Program-made: the position numbers and the translations under genes | Shown here: piece by piece, positions 10,355 to 18,966 of the stretch | How the letters are laid out: every line of letters begins with the position of its first letter | How positions within the stretch are numbered: position 1 is the stretch's first letter | Notes under the pieces: generated by a model | The model's input: only the letters and a program-made list of their open reading frames with translations | Database searches by the model: none | Told to the model about the DNA's origin: nothing | NCBI GenBank assembly: GCA_015709205.1 | Contig: JACCQO010000016.1 | Span: forward strand, 1 to 53,627 | Length of the DNA stretch: 53,627 bases | Direction of reading: 5' to 3' | DNA from: Desulfovibrionaceae bacterium | GTDB taxonomy: Bacteria; Desulfobacterota; Desulfovibrionia; Desulfovibrionales; Desulfovibrionaceae

Positions 10355-12109
10355 ATGGCAGAGGAAACCAGAAACAAGGCAGGAGCCGAGGTCGTCGTCG
10401 ACAAGGGGAAGAGCTCGATCTCGGATCTCTGGAAAAAGGAGGACTACTGGGCCATCTGGCTTGGGTTCGTCATTCTGGCCATCGGCTCGTTGATCTACCT
10501 GCCGAACCCGCCGGAAAACATGCGCGAAAACTTCGACAAGGCCAACGCCGTGCTCGCGGCCGAGGCCGCGCGCGCACCGTTCAAGACCATCGAGTGGTAC
10601 AAGGCCTCGGACGCCAAGGGCAAGATCAAGGGCACGGACATGCCCTACGCCAAGTCCATCGCCGCGTTCCTCGCCCATCCCAAGGGTTGGTCGGCCAACC
10701 CGGTGGACGCCTTCTACATGAGCAAGGAGGCGGCCGACGCCAAGAACGAGAAGGCCCTGCCCGCCTATGAGGAGGCCAAGGCCAAGGAGGCGGCGGCCCT
10801 GGCCAAGGCCAAGGAGTCGCAGGCGGCGGCCGAGGCCGCGGCCTTTGGCGACGAAACCCTCAACGCCCAGGCCAAGGGCGACATCGCGGCCTGGCGCGCG
10901 GCCCACAAGAAGGCCTCGGGCGCCAAGAAGAAGGCCGGGCACAAGCCCTACAGCCTGTTCCCCTCGGTCATCTTCCTGGGCCTGGCCATCGGCGTGTTCT
11001 TCGCCATCGGCATGGCCGTCATGGGCCATTCGCCGGTCAGGTTCTTCGTGGGCTTCCTCTTCGTCTTCGCCCTGGGCACCCTGGCCTACGCGGGCGAGAC
11101 GCAGTCGATCATGAAGTACTACGGCATCGGCTACGCGGCCTGGGCCATCATCTTCGGCCTGCTCATCTCCAACACCGTGGGCACGCCCAAATGGGTCATG
11201 CCCGGCGTGCAGACCGAGTACTACATCAAGACCGGCCTCGTGCTCCTTGGCGCGGAGGTGCTCTTCAACAAGATCGTGGCCATCGGCATCCCGGGCATCT
11301 TCGTGGCCTGGGTGGTCACGCCCATCGTGCTCGTGTGCACCTACATCTTCGGCCAGAAGGTGCTGAAGATGCCCTCCAAGACCCTGAACATCACCATCTC
11401 CGCGGACATGAGCGTCTGCGGCGTCTCCGCCGCCATCGCCACGGCCGCGGCCTGCCGGGCCAAGAAGGAGGAGCTGACGCTCTCCGTGGGCCTGTCCCTG
11501 GTGTTCACCTCGATCATGATGATCGTCATGCCCGCCTTCATCAAGGCCGTGGGCATGCCCCACATCCTGGGCGGTGCCTGGATGGGCGGCACCATCGACG
11601 CCACGGGCGCGGTGGCCGCGGCGGGCGCCTTCCTCTCGGACAAGGCCATGTACGTGGCCGCGACGATCAAGATGATCCAGAACGTGCTCATCGGCGTGAC
11701 CGCCTTCGGCGTGGCCGTGTACTGGTGCTACCGCGTGGATTGCGTGCCCGGCGAACACGTCAGCCTCTGGGAGATCTGGCACCGCTTCCCCAAGTTCGTG
11801 CTCGGCTTCCTGGCGGCCTCGGTGCTCTTCTCCCTGGTCTACGCCTCGGTGGGCTCCGACGTGGGCAACGCCATCGTGGACCATGGCGTGCTGCGCGGGT
11901 TCAGCCGCATGCTGCGCGGCTGGTTCTTCTGCCTGGCCTTCACGAGCATCGGCCTGGCCACGAACTTCCGCGAGCTGGCGCACTACTTCAAGGGCGGCAA
12001 GCCCCTCATCCTCTATGTTTGCGGCCAATCCTTCAACCTGGTCCTGACCCTGACCATGGCCTACATCATGTTCTACAAGGTCTTCCCCGAGATCACCGCC
12101 ACCATCTGA
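10355..12109 (+). CDS. YeiH-family putative sulfate/anion exporter
   Basis: A 584-residue integral membrane protein of the YeiH/UPF0324 (Cons_hypoth698) family. The family core spans about residues 195-584, with conserved stretches such as TGLVLLGAEVLFNKIV, ADMSVCGVSAAIATAAAC, GGAWMGGTIDATGAVAAAG and TIKMIQNVLIG. N-terminal to it is one membrane helix (about 32-50) and then a roughly 140-residue Lys/Ala-rich soluble, coiled-coil-like insert not found in short YeiH proteins. AAGGAGGAG gives an excellent ribosome site. It stands alone between a structured leader and a strong terminator. Homologues are annotated as sulfate exporters without much biochemistry, so substrate and direction are inference. 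Confidence 0.85.
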   Translation: MAEETRNKAGAEVVVDKGKSSISDLWKKEDYWAIWLGFVILAIGSLIYLPNPPENMRENFDKANAVLAAEAARAPFKTIEWYKASDAKGKIKGTDMPYAKSIAAFLAHPKGWSANPVDAFYMSKEAADAKNEKALPAYEEAKAKEAAALAKAKESQAAAEAAAFGDETLNAQAKGDIAAWRAAHKKASGAKKKAGHKPYSLFPSVIFLGLAIGVFFAIGMAVMGHSPVRFFVGFLFVFALGTLAYAGETQSIMKYYGIGYAAWAIIFGLLISNTVGTPKWVMPGVQTEYYIKTGLVLLGAEVLFNKIVAIGIPGIFVAWVVTPIVLVCTYIFGQKVLKMPSKTLNITISADMSVCGVSAAIATAAACRAKKEELTLSVGLSLVFTSIMMIVMPAFIKAVGMPHILGGAWMGGTIDATGAVAAAGAFLSDKAMYVAATIKMIQNVLIGVTAFGVAVYWCYRVDCVPGEHVSLWEIWHRFPKFVLGFLAASVLFSLVYASVGSDVGNAIVDHGVLRGFSRMLRGWFFCLAFTSIGLATNFRELAHYFKGGKPLILYVCGQSFNLVLTLTMAYIMFYKVFPEITATI

Positions 12110-12144
12110 CCGGTCCCGCCGACCGGTTTGGCGTTGAACCGAAA

Positions 12145-12179
12145 AGGGGCCCGGCGCAAGCCGGGCCCCTGCTCTTTTC
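12145..12179 (+). terminator. Intrinsic terminator after YeiH gene
   Basis: Perfect 11-bp stem (AGGGGCCCGGC, 12145-12155, with 12160-12170) with loop GCAA, followed by gctcTTTTcg. A run of A on the left side lets it also work, more weakly, on the minus strand for the acyltransferase gene. Confidence 0.85.
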
Positions 12180-12211
12180 GTCCGGTCCGCCGGAGCGTCC
12201 GGTCCGTTTGC

Positions 12212-13342
12212 TCAGAGCACGAAGCGCCGCACCGCGCGCACGCGCGAGAGCGCCAGCACCAGCAGCACGGACGCGGGGTAGACCAGCAGGGGCACGGACA
12301 GCTCGGTCCAGGGCGAGTCGCGCAGCAGGTCGGCCAGCTCCAGCTCCTCGGCCAGGTCCAGCAGAAAGACGTGGCACAGGTACACGCCCATGGTCAGCCG
12401 CCCCAGCCAGGGCAGCGGTCCGCGCGCCAGCAACCCCGGGTTGGCCACGGCCAGGCGCAGTAGCCCGGCGGCCACCAGGGCCGAGCCCGCGTAGTATTCC
12501 GCCACCCACAGCCGCCCGGTCCAGAGGTAGAGCAGGCCGATCTCCGCGAGCATCAGCGCCCAGCCCGCGCCGATGAGCGCCAGGGGCCAGGCCAGCCCCG
12601 GGCGCGGGTTCTCCGGAAACGCGAAGCCCATGGCGAAGAGGAACGCGCCGTAGAAGGGCCCCACGCGCGTGCCCAGGGGCAGGTGCAGCCCCACGGGCAG
12701 CTCGGCGTAGCCCTGGCCCAGCAGGCCCGCGACGAACAGGGCGAAGGTCAGCGGCAGGAGCAGCCGGGAGAGCCCGAGCCGCACCAGCACGAAGACGATG
12801 ACGGCCGCCAGGCACAGCGAGGGCAGGAACCAGAGCTGGTAGGACGTGCCCACGAAGAGCAGCACTTCCGGGGCCTGCAGCCAGGGCAGGAGGTTTTCGG
12901 CGATGGTCCGCAGGGGATGGTTCCACGCGCCCGGGGGGTAGCGGCGCGTGCACAGGGAAAAGGCGAAGTAGAACACGTTCCAGGCCACGAACACGGGCAC
13001 GATGCGCGCCAGCAGGTTGCCCAGGGCGCGGCCGATGGACGCGCTGCGGCGATAGCTGCGGCCGAAGAAGAAGCCGGAGATGACGAAGAAGTAGGGCACC
13101 GCAAACAGGGCCAGGGATTCCAGGACCAGATTGGCCGCCGCGGTCAGGGCCGGGTGGTTCTCGAACTCCAGGGGCACGTAGAGTTCCGAATGCAGGTAGA
13201 TGACCCCCAGGATGGCGAAGACGCGCAGCCCGTCCACGCTGGGGATGCGCCCGGCGGCCGCGGGCGCTCCCGCGCCGGGGATGGGCCCGGGCATGGACGG
13301 CGGAGGCGTCGGGACCCTGTGTGTGGGGGCGGTGCTGGGCAT
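12212..13342 (-). CDS. Acyltransferase-3 family membrane protein (OafA/YrhL-like)
   Basis: A 376-residue protein with about ten membrane helices. The family's opening signature is visible: RIPSVDGLRVFAILGVIYLH, with the expected Asp-Gly-Leu-Arg and a following His. The pattern FFVISGFFFGRSYRR matches the conserved S-G-F-x-x-x-x-S/R region. Such proteins O-acetylate (or otherwise acylate) surface polysaccharide or other envelope sugars. ATG at 13342 with AGGCGG upstream is preferred over a TTG five codons earlier. No polysaccharide gene is adjacent, so the target is unknown. The gene stands alone. Confidence 0.85.
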   Translation of the reverse strand: MPSTAPTHRVPTPPPSMPGPIPGAGAPAAAGRIPSVDGLRVFAILGVIYLHSELYVPLEFENHPALTAAANLVLESLALFAVPYFFVISGFFFGRSYRRSASIGRALGNLLARIVPVFVAWNVFYFAFSLCTRRYPPGAWNHPLRTIAENLLPWLQAPEVLLFVGTSYQLWFLPSLCLAAVIVFVLVRLGLSRLLLPLTFALFVAGLLGQGYAELPVGLHLPLGTRVGPFYGAFLFAMGFAFPENPRPGLAWPLALIGAGWALMLAEIGLLYLWTGRLWVAEYYAGSALVAAGLLRLAVANPGLLARGPLPWLGRLTMGVYLCHVFLLDLAEELELADLLRDSPWTELSVPLLVYPASVLLVLALSRVRAVRRFVL

Positions 13343-13555
13343 GCCCCGCCTGAGCAAAGGACGTGCCTGGCGGCATTATGGCGAAATCATTGAAGAGGAA
13401 TTTCTTGCCCGGGGAAATCGGAACTTTTTGTTCCTGTCCTTGAGGGCCGGGGGGCACGAGGAGAACCCGGGATGCCGGAGACCGGCCCCGACCGGCCCCC
13501 GAACGCGACGGGCCGCGCCGGGGCCGGTGCGCGGGGGGTGGGGATTGCGGGCGCA

Positions 13556-15643
13556 CTAGAACCGTTCGAATTCCCGGTCGTCCTCCTCGCCCAGGGCGAT
13601 CCGCACGCCTTCGCCTTCCCGGAGGGCCTTGCCCGATCCGGTCCGGTCCTGCGGGCGCTGGGCCTTGGCCCGCCCGCCCGCCGGTCCCGGGCCTCCGGCC
13701 CGGGGCAGGGCCTTGGGGCGCGCCGCCCGTGCCTTCACGGTGCGCGGACCGGAACCGGACGTGCCGATGTCGAAGAAGGAGACGGTCTGCTGCAACTGCT
13801 CGGCCTGCCCGGCCAGCTCCTCGGAGGTGGAGGCCATCTCTTCGGAGGCCGAGGCGTTTTGCTGCACGACCTGGTCGAGCTGCTGGATGGCGCGGTTGAT
13901 CTGCTCCGCGCCGGCGTTCTGCTCGTTGCTGGCCGCGGCGATTTCCTGCACGAGCTGGGCGTTTTTCTGGATGTCGGGCACGAGCTTTTCGAGCATGGCG
14001 CCCGCGCGTTCGGCCACGCCCACGGTGGAGGTGGACAGTTCGCTGATTTCGGCCGCGGCCGCGCCGGAGCGCTCGGCCAGCTTGCGCACCTCGGCCGCGA
14101 CCACGGCGAAGCCCTTGCCGTGCTCGCCCGCGCGCGCGGCCTCGATGGCCGCGTTGAGCGCCAGCAGGTTGGTCTGGCGCGCGATCTCCTCGATGATGGA
14201 GATCTTTTCCGCGATGTTCTTCATGGCGTCCACGGCCCGGGCCACGGCTTGGCCGCCGTCCTGGGCGTCCTGGGCGGCCTTGAGGGCGATCCGCTCGGTC
14301 TGCGCGGCGTTGTCCGCGTTCTGGCGGATGTTCGCGCCCATCTCCTCCATGGACGAGGTGATCTCCTCCACGCTGGCGGCCTGCTCCGTGGCCCCTTGCG
14401 AGAGCCCCTCGGAGGCCGCCGAGAGTTCCTCGGAGCCCGAGGCCACGTTCTCGCCCGCGGCCTGGATCTCGCCCACGATGGCGCGCAGCTTGGCGACCAT
14501 GTCGTTGAGCGCGCGCGCCAGGCTGCCGATCTCGTCCTTCTGGTCGATGTCCAGGGAGCGGGAGAAGTCGCCCCTGGACATGGCCTCGGCAAAGCGCACG
14601 CCCTTGAAGATGGGCCGGGTGATGGCCCGGGTGAGCAGCAGCCCCAGGGCCAGGGCCACGACCACGCCGATGCCCATGCCCGTCGCGGAAACGGTCATGC
14701 CGCCGGAGCTGGCTTCCTGGGCCGCGGCCACGGCCGCGGCGCTTTCGGACACGTTGCCTTGCACCAGCCGCCCCACGGAGTCCAGGGCCTCCTCCACGGA
14801 CTGGCGGGCTTGGCCCATGAGCAGGTCGTTCATATCCCTGAACAGGTTCTTGGACCGCTGGGCCTCGTCGCGCATCCGGCTGAAGACGTCGAAGACCCGT
14901 TGCGCGGCCGGGAGCATCCTTTCGGCGTACAGCTCCCGGGCCCGCTGGTCCTGTCCGACGGCCAGGGCCCGCTTGATTTCGTGCACCGCGTGGTGGAAGG
15001 CGTCGTGAAAGGGCCGGACCTCGTCGAGCAGCGCCTTGAGCGTGGGATTGGTGGTCTTGAAGGCGGCCATCCACTTGCCGAAGGCGCAGGCCGTGGCGTC
15101 GTCGCCGCCCTCCAGGCGGGTGTGCTCCAGGAGCATCTCGGCCACGGCGGCCTCCAGTTTGTAGTGGTCGCCGCGGAACTGCTGCAGGCCGGCCATGAGG
15201 TCGTCGGGATTGAGGATGTCCGCTTCCGAGAGTCGCCGGGACATGGCCAGGACCTTGTCGTTGAGCTCGTTGGCCGTGGCGAGCTGCGGGCCGAAGGCCT
15301 GCCAGAGGGCGGCGTCGGCCTTGCCGCGCGGCAGGGGGGCGTAGACGGCGAGGGCCTTTTGCATCCCCTCGCGTGCGTTTTCCACGGTGGCGAACAGGTT
15401 TTCGCGGTCCTGCCTGGAGAGGTGCGGGCTGGCCATGGTGCGCATGGCCGTGGCCTGGCGGCGCAGGCCGATTTCCGCGTCCTGCAGGCTCTGGACGCTG
15501 GGCATGCGCACTGTGCCGAGATCCTTGACGTGGCCCGTCAGGACCTCGAGTTCGTAGATGCCCATCAGCCCGATGCCCAGGGCGATGAGGGCAGTGAGGA
15601 TGAAGCCGCCGGTCAGTTTGATGCCGAGTTTGAGATTTTTCAT
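13556..15643 (-). CDS. Methyl-accepting chemotaxis protein with extracytoplasmic CZB-like domain
   Basis: A 695-residue chemoreceptor. Membrane helix 1 is about residues 8-30 and helix 2 about 318-340, with a HAMP segment next ([19 protein letters not shown]...). The long signalling domain has its kinase-contact tip at [20 protein letters not shown]. The periplasmic region contains a CZB-like zinc site: His160, the C-x-F-G-K-W motif starting at Cys186, then His213 and His217. CZB domains are more often cytoplasmic. The last five residues EFERF fit the CheR/CheB-tethering pentapeptide pattern x-aromatic-x-x-aromatic. ATG 15643 has AGGAG upstream. It probably senses zinc-dependent oxidants or a related cue; this is inference. 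Confidence 0.9.
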   Translation of the reverse strand: MKNLKLGIKLTGGFILTALIALGIGLMGIYELEVLTGHVKDLGTVRMPSVQSLQDAEIGLRRQATAMRTMASPHLSRQDRENLFATVENAREGMQKALAVYAPLPRGKADAALWQAFGPQLATANELNDKVLAMSRRLSEADILNPDDLMAGLQQFRGDHYKLEAAVAEMLLEHTRLEGGDDATACAFGKWMAAFKTTNPTLKALLDEVRPFHDAFHHAVHEIKRALAVGQDQRARELYAERMLPAAQRVFDVFSRMRDEAQRSKNLFRDMNDLLMGQARQSVEEALDSVGRLVQGNVSESAAAVAAAQEASSGGMTVSATGMGIGVVVALALGLLLTRAITRPIFKGVRFAEAMSRGDFSRSLDIDQKDEIGSLARALNDMVAKLRAIVGEIQAAGENVASGSEELSAASEGLSQGATEQAASVEEITSSMEEMGANIRQNADNAAQTERIALKAAQDAQDGGQAVARAVDAMKNIAEKISIIEEIARQTNLLALNAAIEAARAGEHGKGFAVVAAEVRKLAERSGAAAAEISELSTSTVGVAERAGAMLEKLVPDIQKNAQLVQEIAAASNEQNAGAEQINRAIQQLDQVVQQNASASEEMASTSEELAGQAEQLQQTVSFFDIGTSGSGPRTVKARAARPKALPRAGGPGPAGGRAKAQRPQDRTGSGKALREGEGVRIALGEEDDREFERF

Positions 15644-15842
15644 GCCGTCACTCCTGGGAGCTGCCCCAACGGATTTCGTTGCGGCTTGCCACGCTCGTGG
15701 CGAAAATGGTTGCTGCGCCGTGGCGCGCGGCCTTGGCCAGAGGACCCGGAACAGAGCAGGAAACGGGAAAAAATTTGCATGTAACATCTTGTAGCTGAAT
15801 GATAAATTTTCATACTGTTGCGAAGTGTTACCGTTGTGGTTT

Positions 15843-15869
15843 TTATCGGGTGAAAAAAATGACGTTTTT
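15843..15869 (-). promoter_or_regulatory. Candidate flagellar sigma-28 promoter for the chemoreceptor
   Basis: Minus strand AAAA (15866-15869), 15 bases, CCCGATAA (15843-15850), close to the FliA consensus TAAA-N15-GCCGATAA. It lies about 200 bases before the chemoreceptor ATG in the only AT-rich part of this gap (15644-15936), which otherwise shows nothing but the gapA terminator. Confidence 0.4.
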
Positions 15870-15886
15870 TTCTGCTACACGGGCAT

Positions 15887-15919
15887 AAAAAAAGGGGCCG
15901 GTCCCAGGACCGGCCCCTT
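15887..15919 (-). terminator. Intrinsic terminator of the GAF-gapA operon
   Basis: Minus strand: AAGGGGCCGGTCC pairs with GGACCGGCCCCTT around a tiny loop, and a run of seven T follows. It begins 18 bases past the gapA stop. Confidence 0.92.
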
Positions 15920-15936
15920 GCGTGGCGGAGACGGGT

Positions 15937-16956
15937 CTACAGGCCGCGTTCGGCCATGTAGTGGATCAGGTCGGCCACCCGGCAGGAATAGCCCCATTCG
16001 TTGTCGTACCAGGCGTAGATCTTGGCCATGTCGCCGGACTGCACGCAGGTGAAGTCCGCCTCCACGATGCCCGAGCGCGGGTCGCCGATGAAGTCCGAGG
16101 AAACCAGCGGGTCCTCGGAATAGCCCAGGATGCCCTTGAGCGGCCCCTCGGCCGCGGCCTTGAGCGTGGCGCGCAGCGCCTCGGTGGTGGTGGGCTTTTC
16201 CAGCAGGGCCACGAAGTCCACCAGCGAGACCGTGGGCGTGGGCACGCGCACGGAATAGCCCTCGAAGCGGCCCTTCATCTCAGGAATGACCAGGGCCACG
16301 GCCTTGGCCGCGCCCGTGGAGGTGGGGATCATGTTGCAGGCCGCGGCGCGCGCCCGGCGCAGGTCCTTGTGCGGCAGGTCCAGGATGCGCTGGTCGTTGG
16401 TGTAGGAGTGCACCGTGGTCATCACGCCCTTGGCGATGCCGTAGGCCTCGTGCACGACCTTGACCACCGGGGCCAGGCAGTTGGTGGTGCAGGAGGCGTT
16501 GGAGATGATGTGGTGCTTGGCCGGGTCGTAGTCCTGGTGGTTCACGCCCAGGACCAGGGTGATGTCCTCTTCCTTGGCCGGGGCGGAGATGATCACCTTC
16601 TTGGCGCCGGCCTCCATGTGCTGCGCGGCCTTGGGCCCGGTGCGGAAGATGCCCGTGGACTCCACGACCACGTCCACGCCGAGCTTGCCCCAGGGCAGGA
16701 GGCGCGGGTCGCGCTCGGCGAAGTTCTTGACCTCGAAGTCGTCGGCGATGCGCATCACGTCGCCGTCCACGGCCACGTCGGCGGCGAAGCGGCGGTAGTT
16801 GGTGTCGTGGCGCATGAGGTGCGCGTTGGTCTGGATGTCGAAGAGGTCGTTGACCGCGACGACCTCGATGCTGTCACGATAGGCCTCCCAGATCCGTTTG
16901 AGGACCTGGCGGCCGATGCGGCCGAAACCGTTGATGGCGACTCTGACTTTGCTCAT
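15937..16956 (-). CDS. gap: Glyceraldehyde-3-phosphate dehydrogenase, type I
   Basis: A 339-residue glycolytic/gluconeogenic enzyme converting glyceraldehyde 3-phosphate, phosphate and NAD+ to 1,3-bisphosphoglycerate. The nucleotide fold starts [13 protein letters not shown]. Asp37 in AVNDLFD indicates NAD rather than NADP. The catalytic cysteine is Cys156 in SNASCTTN, and the substrate-binding segment [10 protein letters not shown] and C-terminal WYDNEWGYS are intact. Full length for the family. It follows a GAF-domain gene by 78 bases and ends at a strong terminator, so the two likely form one transcript. Confidence 0.97.
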   Translation of the reverse strand: MSKVRVAINGFGRIGRQVLKRIWEAYRDSIEVVAVNDLFDIQTNAHLMRHDTNYRRFAADVAVDGDVMRIADDFEVKNFAERDPRLLPWGKLGVDVVVESTGIFRTGPKAAQHMEAGAKKVIISAPAKEEDITLVLGVNHQDYDPAKHHIISNASCTTNCLAPVVKVVHEAYGIAKGVMTTVHSYTNDQRILDLPHKDLRRARAAACNMIPTSTGAAKAVALVIPEMKGRFEGYSVRVPTPTVSLVDFVALLEKPTTTEALRATLKAAAEGPLKGILGYSEDPLVSSDFIGDPRSGIVEADFTCVQSGDMAKIYAWYDNEWGYSCRVADLIHYMAERGL

Positions 16957-17034
16957 TGCGTCCTCCGGGCGCGCGGTTGGCGCCGGTTGTTGTCCTGCGG
17001 TGCTTGCCCCGTTCGGTGGCGGTTCCTTCCGGCG

Positions 17035-17595
17035 CTAGTCCTCGAAGGTCCGGTAGGTGAAGTCCGAGGCCAGTTCGCTGGCGCGCTTGAGGGCGTGGTA
17101 CATGCGCGCGTTCTCCAGGGCCAGGCCCGAGAGGTTGGCGATGCAGTTCACGAACTCGATCTCGTCCTCGGTGAATTCGCGCACCTGGCCCGAATAGACG
17201 CGCAGCACGCCCACCACCCGCTCGCCGCGCGCCGTGAGCGGGACCACGAGCATGGACACGAGCCCTTCCTCCTTGGCCTCGGCCGGGTACTGGAAACGGT
17301 CGTCGCAGGTCACGTCGGCCATCTTGATGACGCGGCCCTTGAGCACCTCCTGGTCCAGGCGGCTCTTGGCCACCTCCACCGGGCCCTTTTGGGCGTACCG
17401 CTCGCTCAGGCCGTAGTACGCGCTGGGTTCCAGCGTGGAGCCGCTCTTGTCCAGCAGGCGGATGAAGCAACCCTTGGCCTGCATGGCGCCGGTGACCTGT
17501 TCGACGATGCCCGCGAGCACGCGGGAGGGGTCCAGGCTCGAGTTGATGGCCTTGGCCACGCTGTAGATGGTTTTGTAGAGTCTCTGCTGTTCCAT
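17035..17595 (-). CDS. GAF-domain protein upstream of gap
   Basis: A 186-residue stand-alone GAF sensor. A helical N-terminus is followed by GAF features: SSLDPSRVLAGIVEQVTGAM, GCFIRLLD, a middle block VTCDDRFQYPAEAKEEGLVS, MLVVPLTARGERVVGVLRVY and REFTEDEIEFVNCIANLSGLA. There is no attached output domain, so it probably acts by binding a small molecule and touching a partner. ATG 17595 has AAGGAAGG upstream. Its position directly before gap suggests a link to central carbon flux or redox state; the ligand is unknown. Confidence 0.88.
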   Translation of the reverse strand: MEQQRLYKTIYSVAKAINSSLDPSRVLAGIVEQVTGAMQAKGCFIRLLDKSGSTLEPSAYYGLSERYAQKGPVEVAKSRLDQEVLKGRVIKMADVTCDDRFQYPAEAKEEGLVSMLVVPLTARGERVVGVLRVYSGQVREFTEDEIEFVNCIANLSGLALENARMYHALKRASELASDFTYRTFED

Positions 17596-17999
17596 GTTCG
17601 GAGCCTTCCTTGTTGGGGTGAGCAGGGGGTCTGCCGGGGCGCCGCAAGCGGCATGGGCCGGGCGGCGGGGATCGCCGCCCGTGAGGAATTTCCGCCCCCC
17701 GGCCGGTCCGTTCCGCGCGCGCCATCGGGCCAGTGGCCATGGGGTTGCGCCCATCGGCGCGTCGCATCATCGAACCTGCGGCCAATCTATATCACGCATG
17801 TCGCGATGGCGTGAAGGGGGCGGGGGGCCTGCGCGAAAATAATCTGCGCCCGGGGGCGGGCTCTGCGCCGGGATGTTGCCCTGGGAGAAAAATTTATTGA
17901 CAAACGATAAATATTAACCGAAAAACAGTGCGCGACGGGGATGGCCTCGTGGCGAAAAAATACGGCGCGCGGTGCGCCGGGAACAATGGAGGAACGACC
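17596..17999. other. Divergent intergenic region GAF / DUF2975
   Basis: 404 bases. For the leftward genes a weak promoter TTCACG (17810-17815), 18 bases, TATAGA (17786-17791) can be drawn on the minus strand. For the rightward genes an AT-rich block at 17890-17925 includes TTGACA (17897-17902) and a perfect inverted repeat ATTTAT-N9-ATAAAT (17892-17912), a possible operator for the HTH protein encoded downstream. The rest is GC-rich and featureless to me. Confidence 0.5.
17892..17912 (+). promoter_or_regulatory. Inverted repeat, candidate operator of the DUF2975-HTH pair
   Basis: ATTTAT and ATAAAT arms separated by nine bases, in an AT-rich island about 90 bases before the DUF2975 start. The encoded Cro/CI-type HTH protein is the natural candidate binder. 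Confidence 0.4.
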
Positions 18000-18608
18000 A
18001 TGCACGCACGGCACGGAGCGGACGGACCGGCGGCGGCCGGGAGCCCGCGCAGGGACGGAACGGACAAGGAACGGGACAACCTGGAGCGCATCCGCAACGC
18101 CAGCCGCAGGCTCAACCGGGTGTTTCTCACGACATTCTGGGCCGCGCCCGCGCTCGTGGCCCTGTTCTGGATCTGCATGGATCTGCTCCCGCCCGCGGAA
18201 CTGGCGCGCATGCTGCCGACGGGGGTGCGGCTGCCCCTGCCCGTTTCCGCGCGCATCATGGGCTTCGTGGTCAGCATGATCCCCGTGGGCGTGACCATGT
18301 ACGGGCTGCGCACCCTGGCCGCACTCTTCGCGCTCTACGCGCGCGGGGAGATCTTCGGGGCCGGATGCGTGCACCGTTATCGGCTGCTGGCGCGCACGCT
18401 GCTGTGGTGGTTCGCGGCGAGCCTGGTGTCCGGGTCGCTGATGTCCCTGGCCCTGACCCTGCACAACCCGCCGGGCCGGCGCATGATCTCGCTCGGCGTG
18501 GGCTCGCCGGATCTCACGGCCCTGCTCGTGGGCGCGGTGCTCTGGGTGCTGGCGCGGGTCATGGAGGAGGCGCGCGCCCTGCAGGAAGAACAGGACCTCA
18601 CGGTCTAG
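18000..18608 (+). CDS. DUF2975-family membrane protein
   Basis: A 202-residue inner-membrane protein. A polar N-terminus (about 40 residues) precedes four predicted helices: TTFWAAPALVALFWIC, IMGFVVSMIPVGVTMYGL, LLWWFAASLVSGSLMSLA and LTALLVGAVLWVLARV. The segment LFALYARGEIFGAGCVHRYRL between helices 2 and 3, and the closing MEEARALQEEQDLTV, match the DUF2975 pattern (L-Y-x-x-G-x-I-F and E-x-x-x-x-x-E-x-x-x-T/V). GGAGG gives the start at 18000. As usual for the family, the next gene is a small HTH regulator. Function unknown. Confidence 0.8.
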   Translation: MHARHGADGPAAAGSPRRDGTDKERDNLERIRNASRRLNRVFLTTFWAAPALVALFWICMDLLPPAELARMLPTGVRLPLPVSARIMGFVVSMIPVGVTMYGLRTLAALFALYARGEIFGAGCVHRYRLLARTLLWWFAASLVSGSLMSLALTLHNPPGRRMISLGVGSPDLTALLVGAVLWVLARVMEEARALQEEQDLTV

Positions 18609-18624
18609 GCGCGCGGGAGGAACC

Positions 18625-18828
18625 ATGCCCATCCGCATCAATCTCGACGTGATGCTCGCCCGGCGCAAGATGCAGTCCAACGAGCTGGCCGCCCTGGTGG
18701 GCATCACGGCCCAGAACCTCTCGGTGCTCAAGACCGGTCGGGCCAAGGCCGTCCGCCTCTCCACCCTGGAGGCCATCTGCCGCCACCTGGACTGCCAGCC
18801 GGGCGATATCCTGGAGTACGAGCCCTGA
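18625..18828 (+). CDS. Small Cro/CI-type HTH regulator (YozG-like)
   Basis: A 67-residue protein that is essentially one helix-turn-helix domain: MPIRINLDVMLARRKM, then the recognition region ELAALVGITAQNLSVLKTGR and AVRLSTLEAICRHLDCQPGDI. This is the single-domain XRE type commonly paired with DUF2975 membrane proteins. It starts 16 bases after that gene, with GGAGG upstream. Likely autoregulates the pair through the inverted repeat ahead of it. Confidence 0.9.
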   Translation: MPIRINLDVMLARRKMQSNELAALVGITAQNLSVLKTGRAKAVRLSTLEAICRHLDCQPGDILEYEP

Positions 18829-18966
18829 TGGAATACGGCCCGAAGCGCGCCGCCCGTCCGGCTCCGACGTTGAAAGGCACGGGCAAAAGGCTTAGGGTGG
18901 CGGCAGGCTGATCGAACGTTCAATGGCCGCAACCGCAGAAGCACCGGCACCGGAAAGGGGAAGAGC

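Noticed and set aside
13481-13528. Terminator for the chemoreceptor gene
   Set aside because: ACCGGCCCCG and CGGGGCCGGT form a perfect 10-bp inverted repeat, but the arms are 28 bases apart and no T-run follows on the minus strand.
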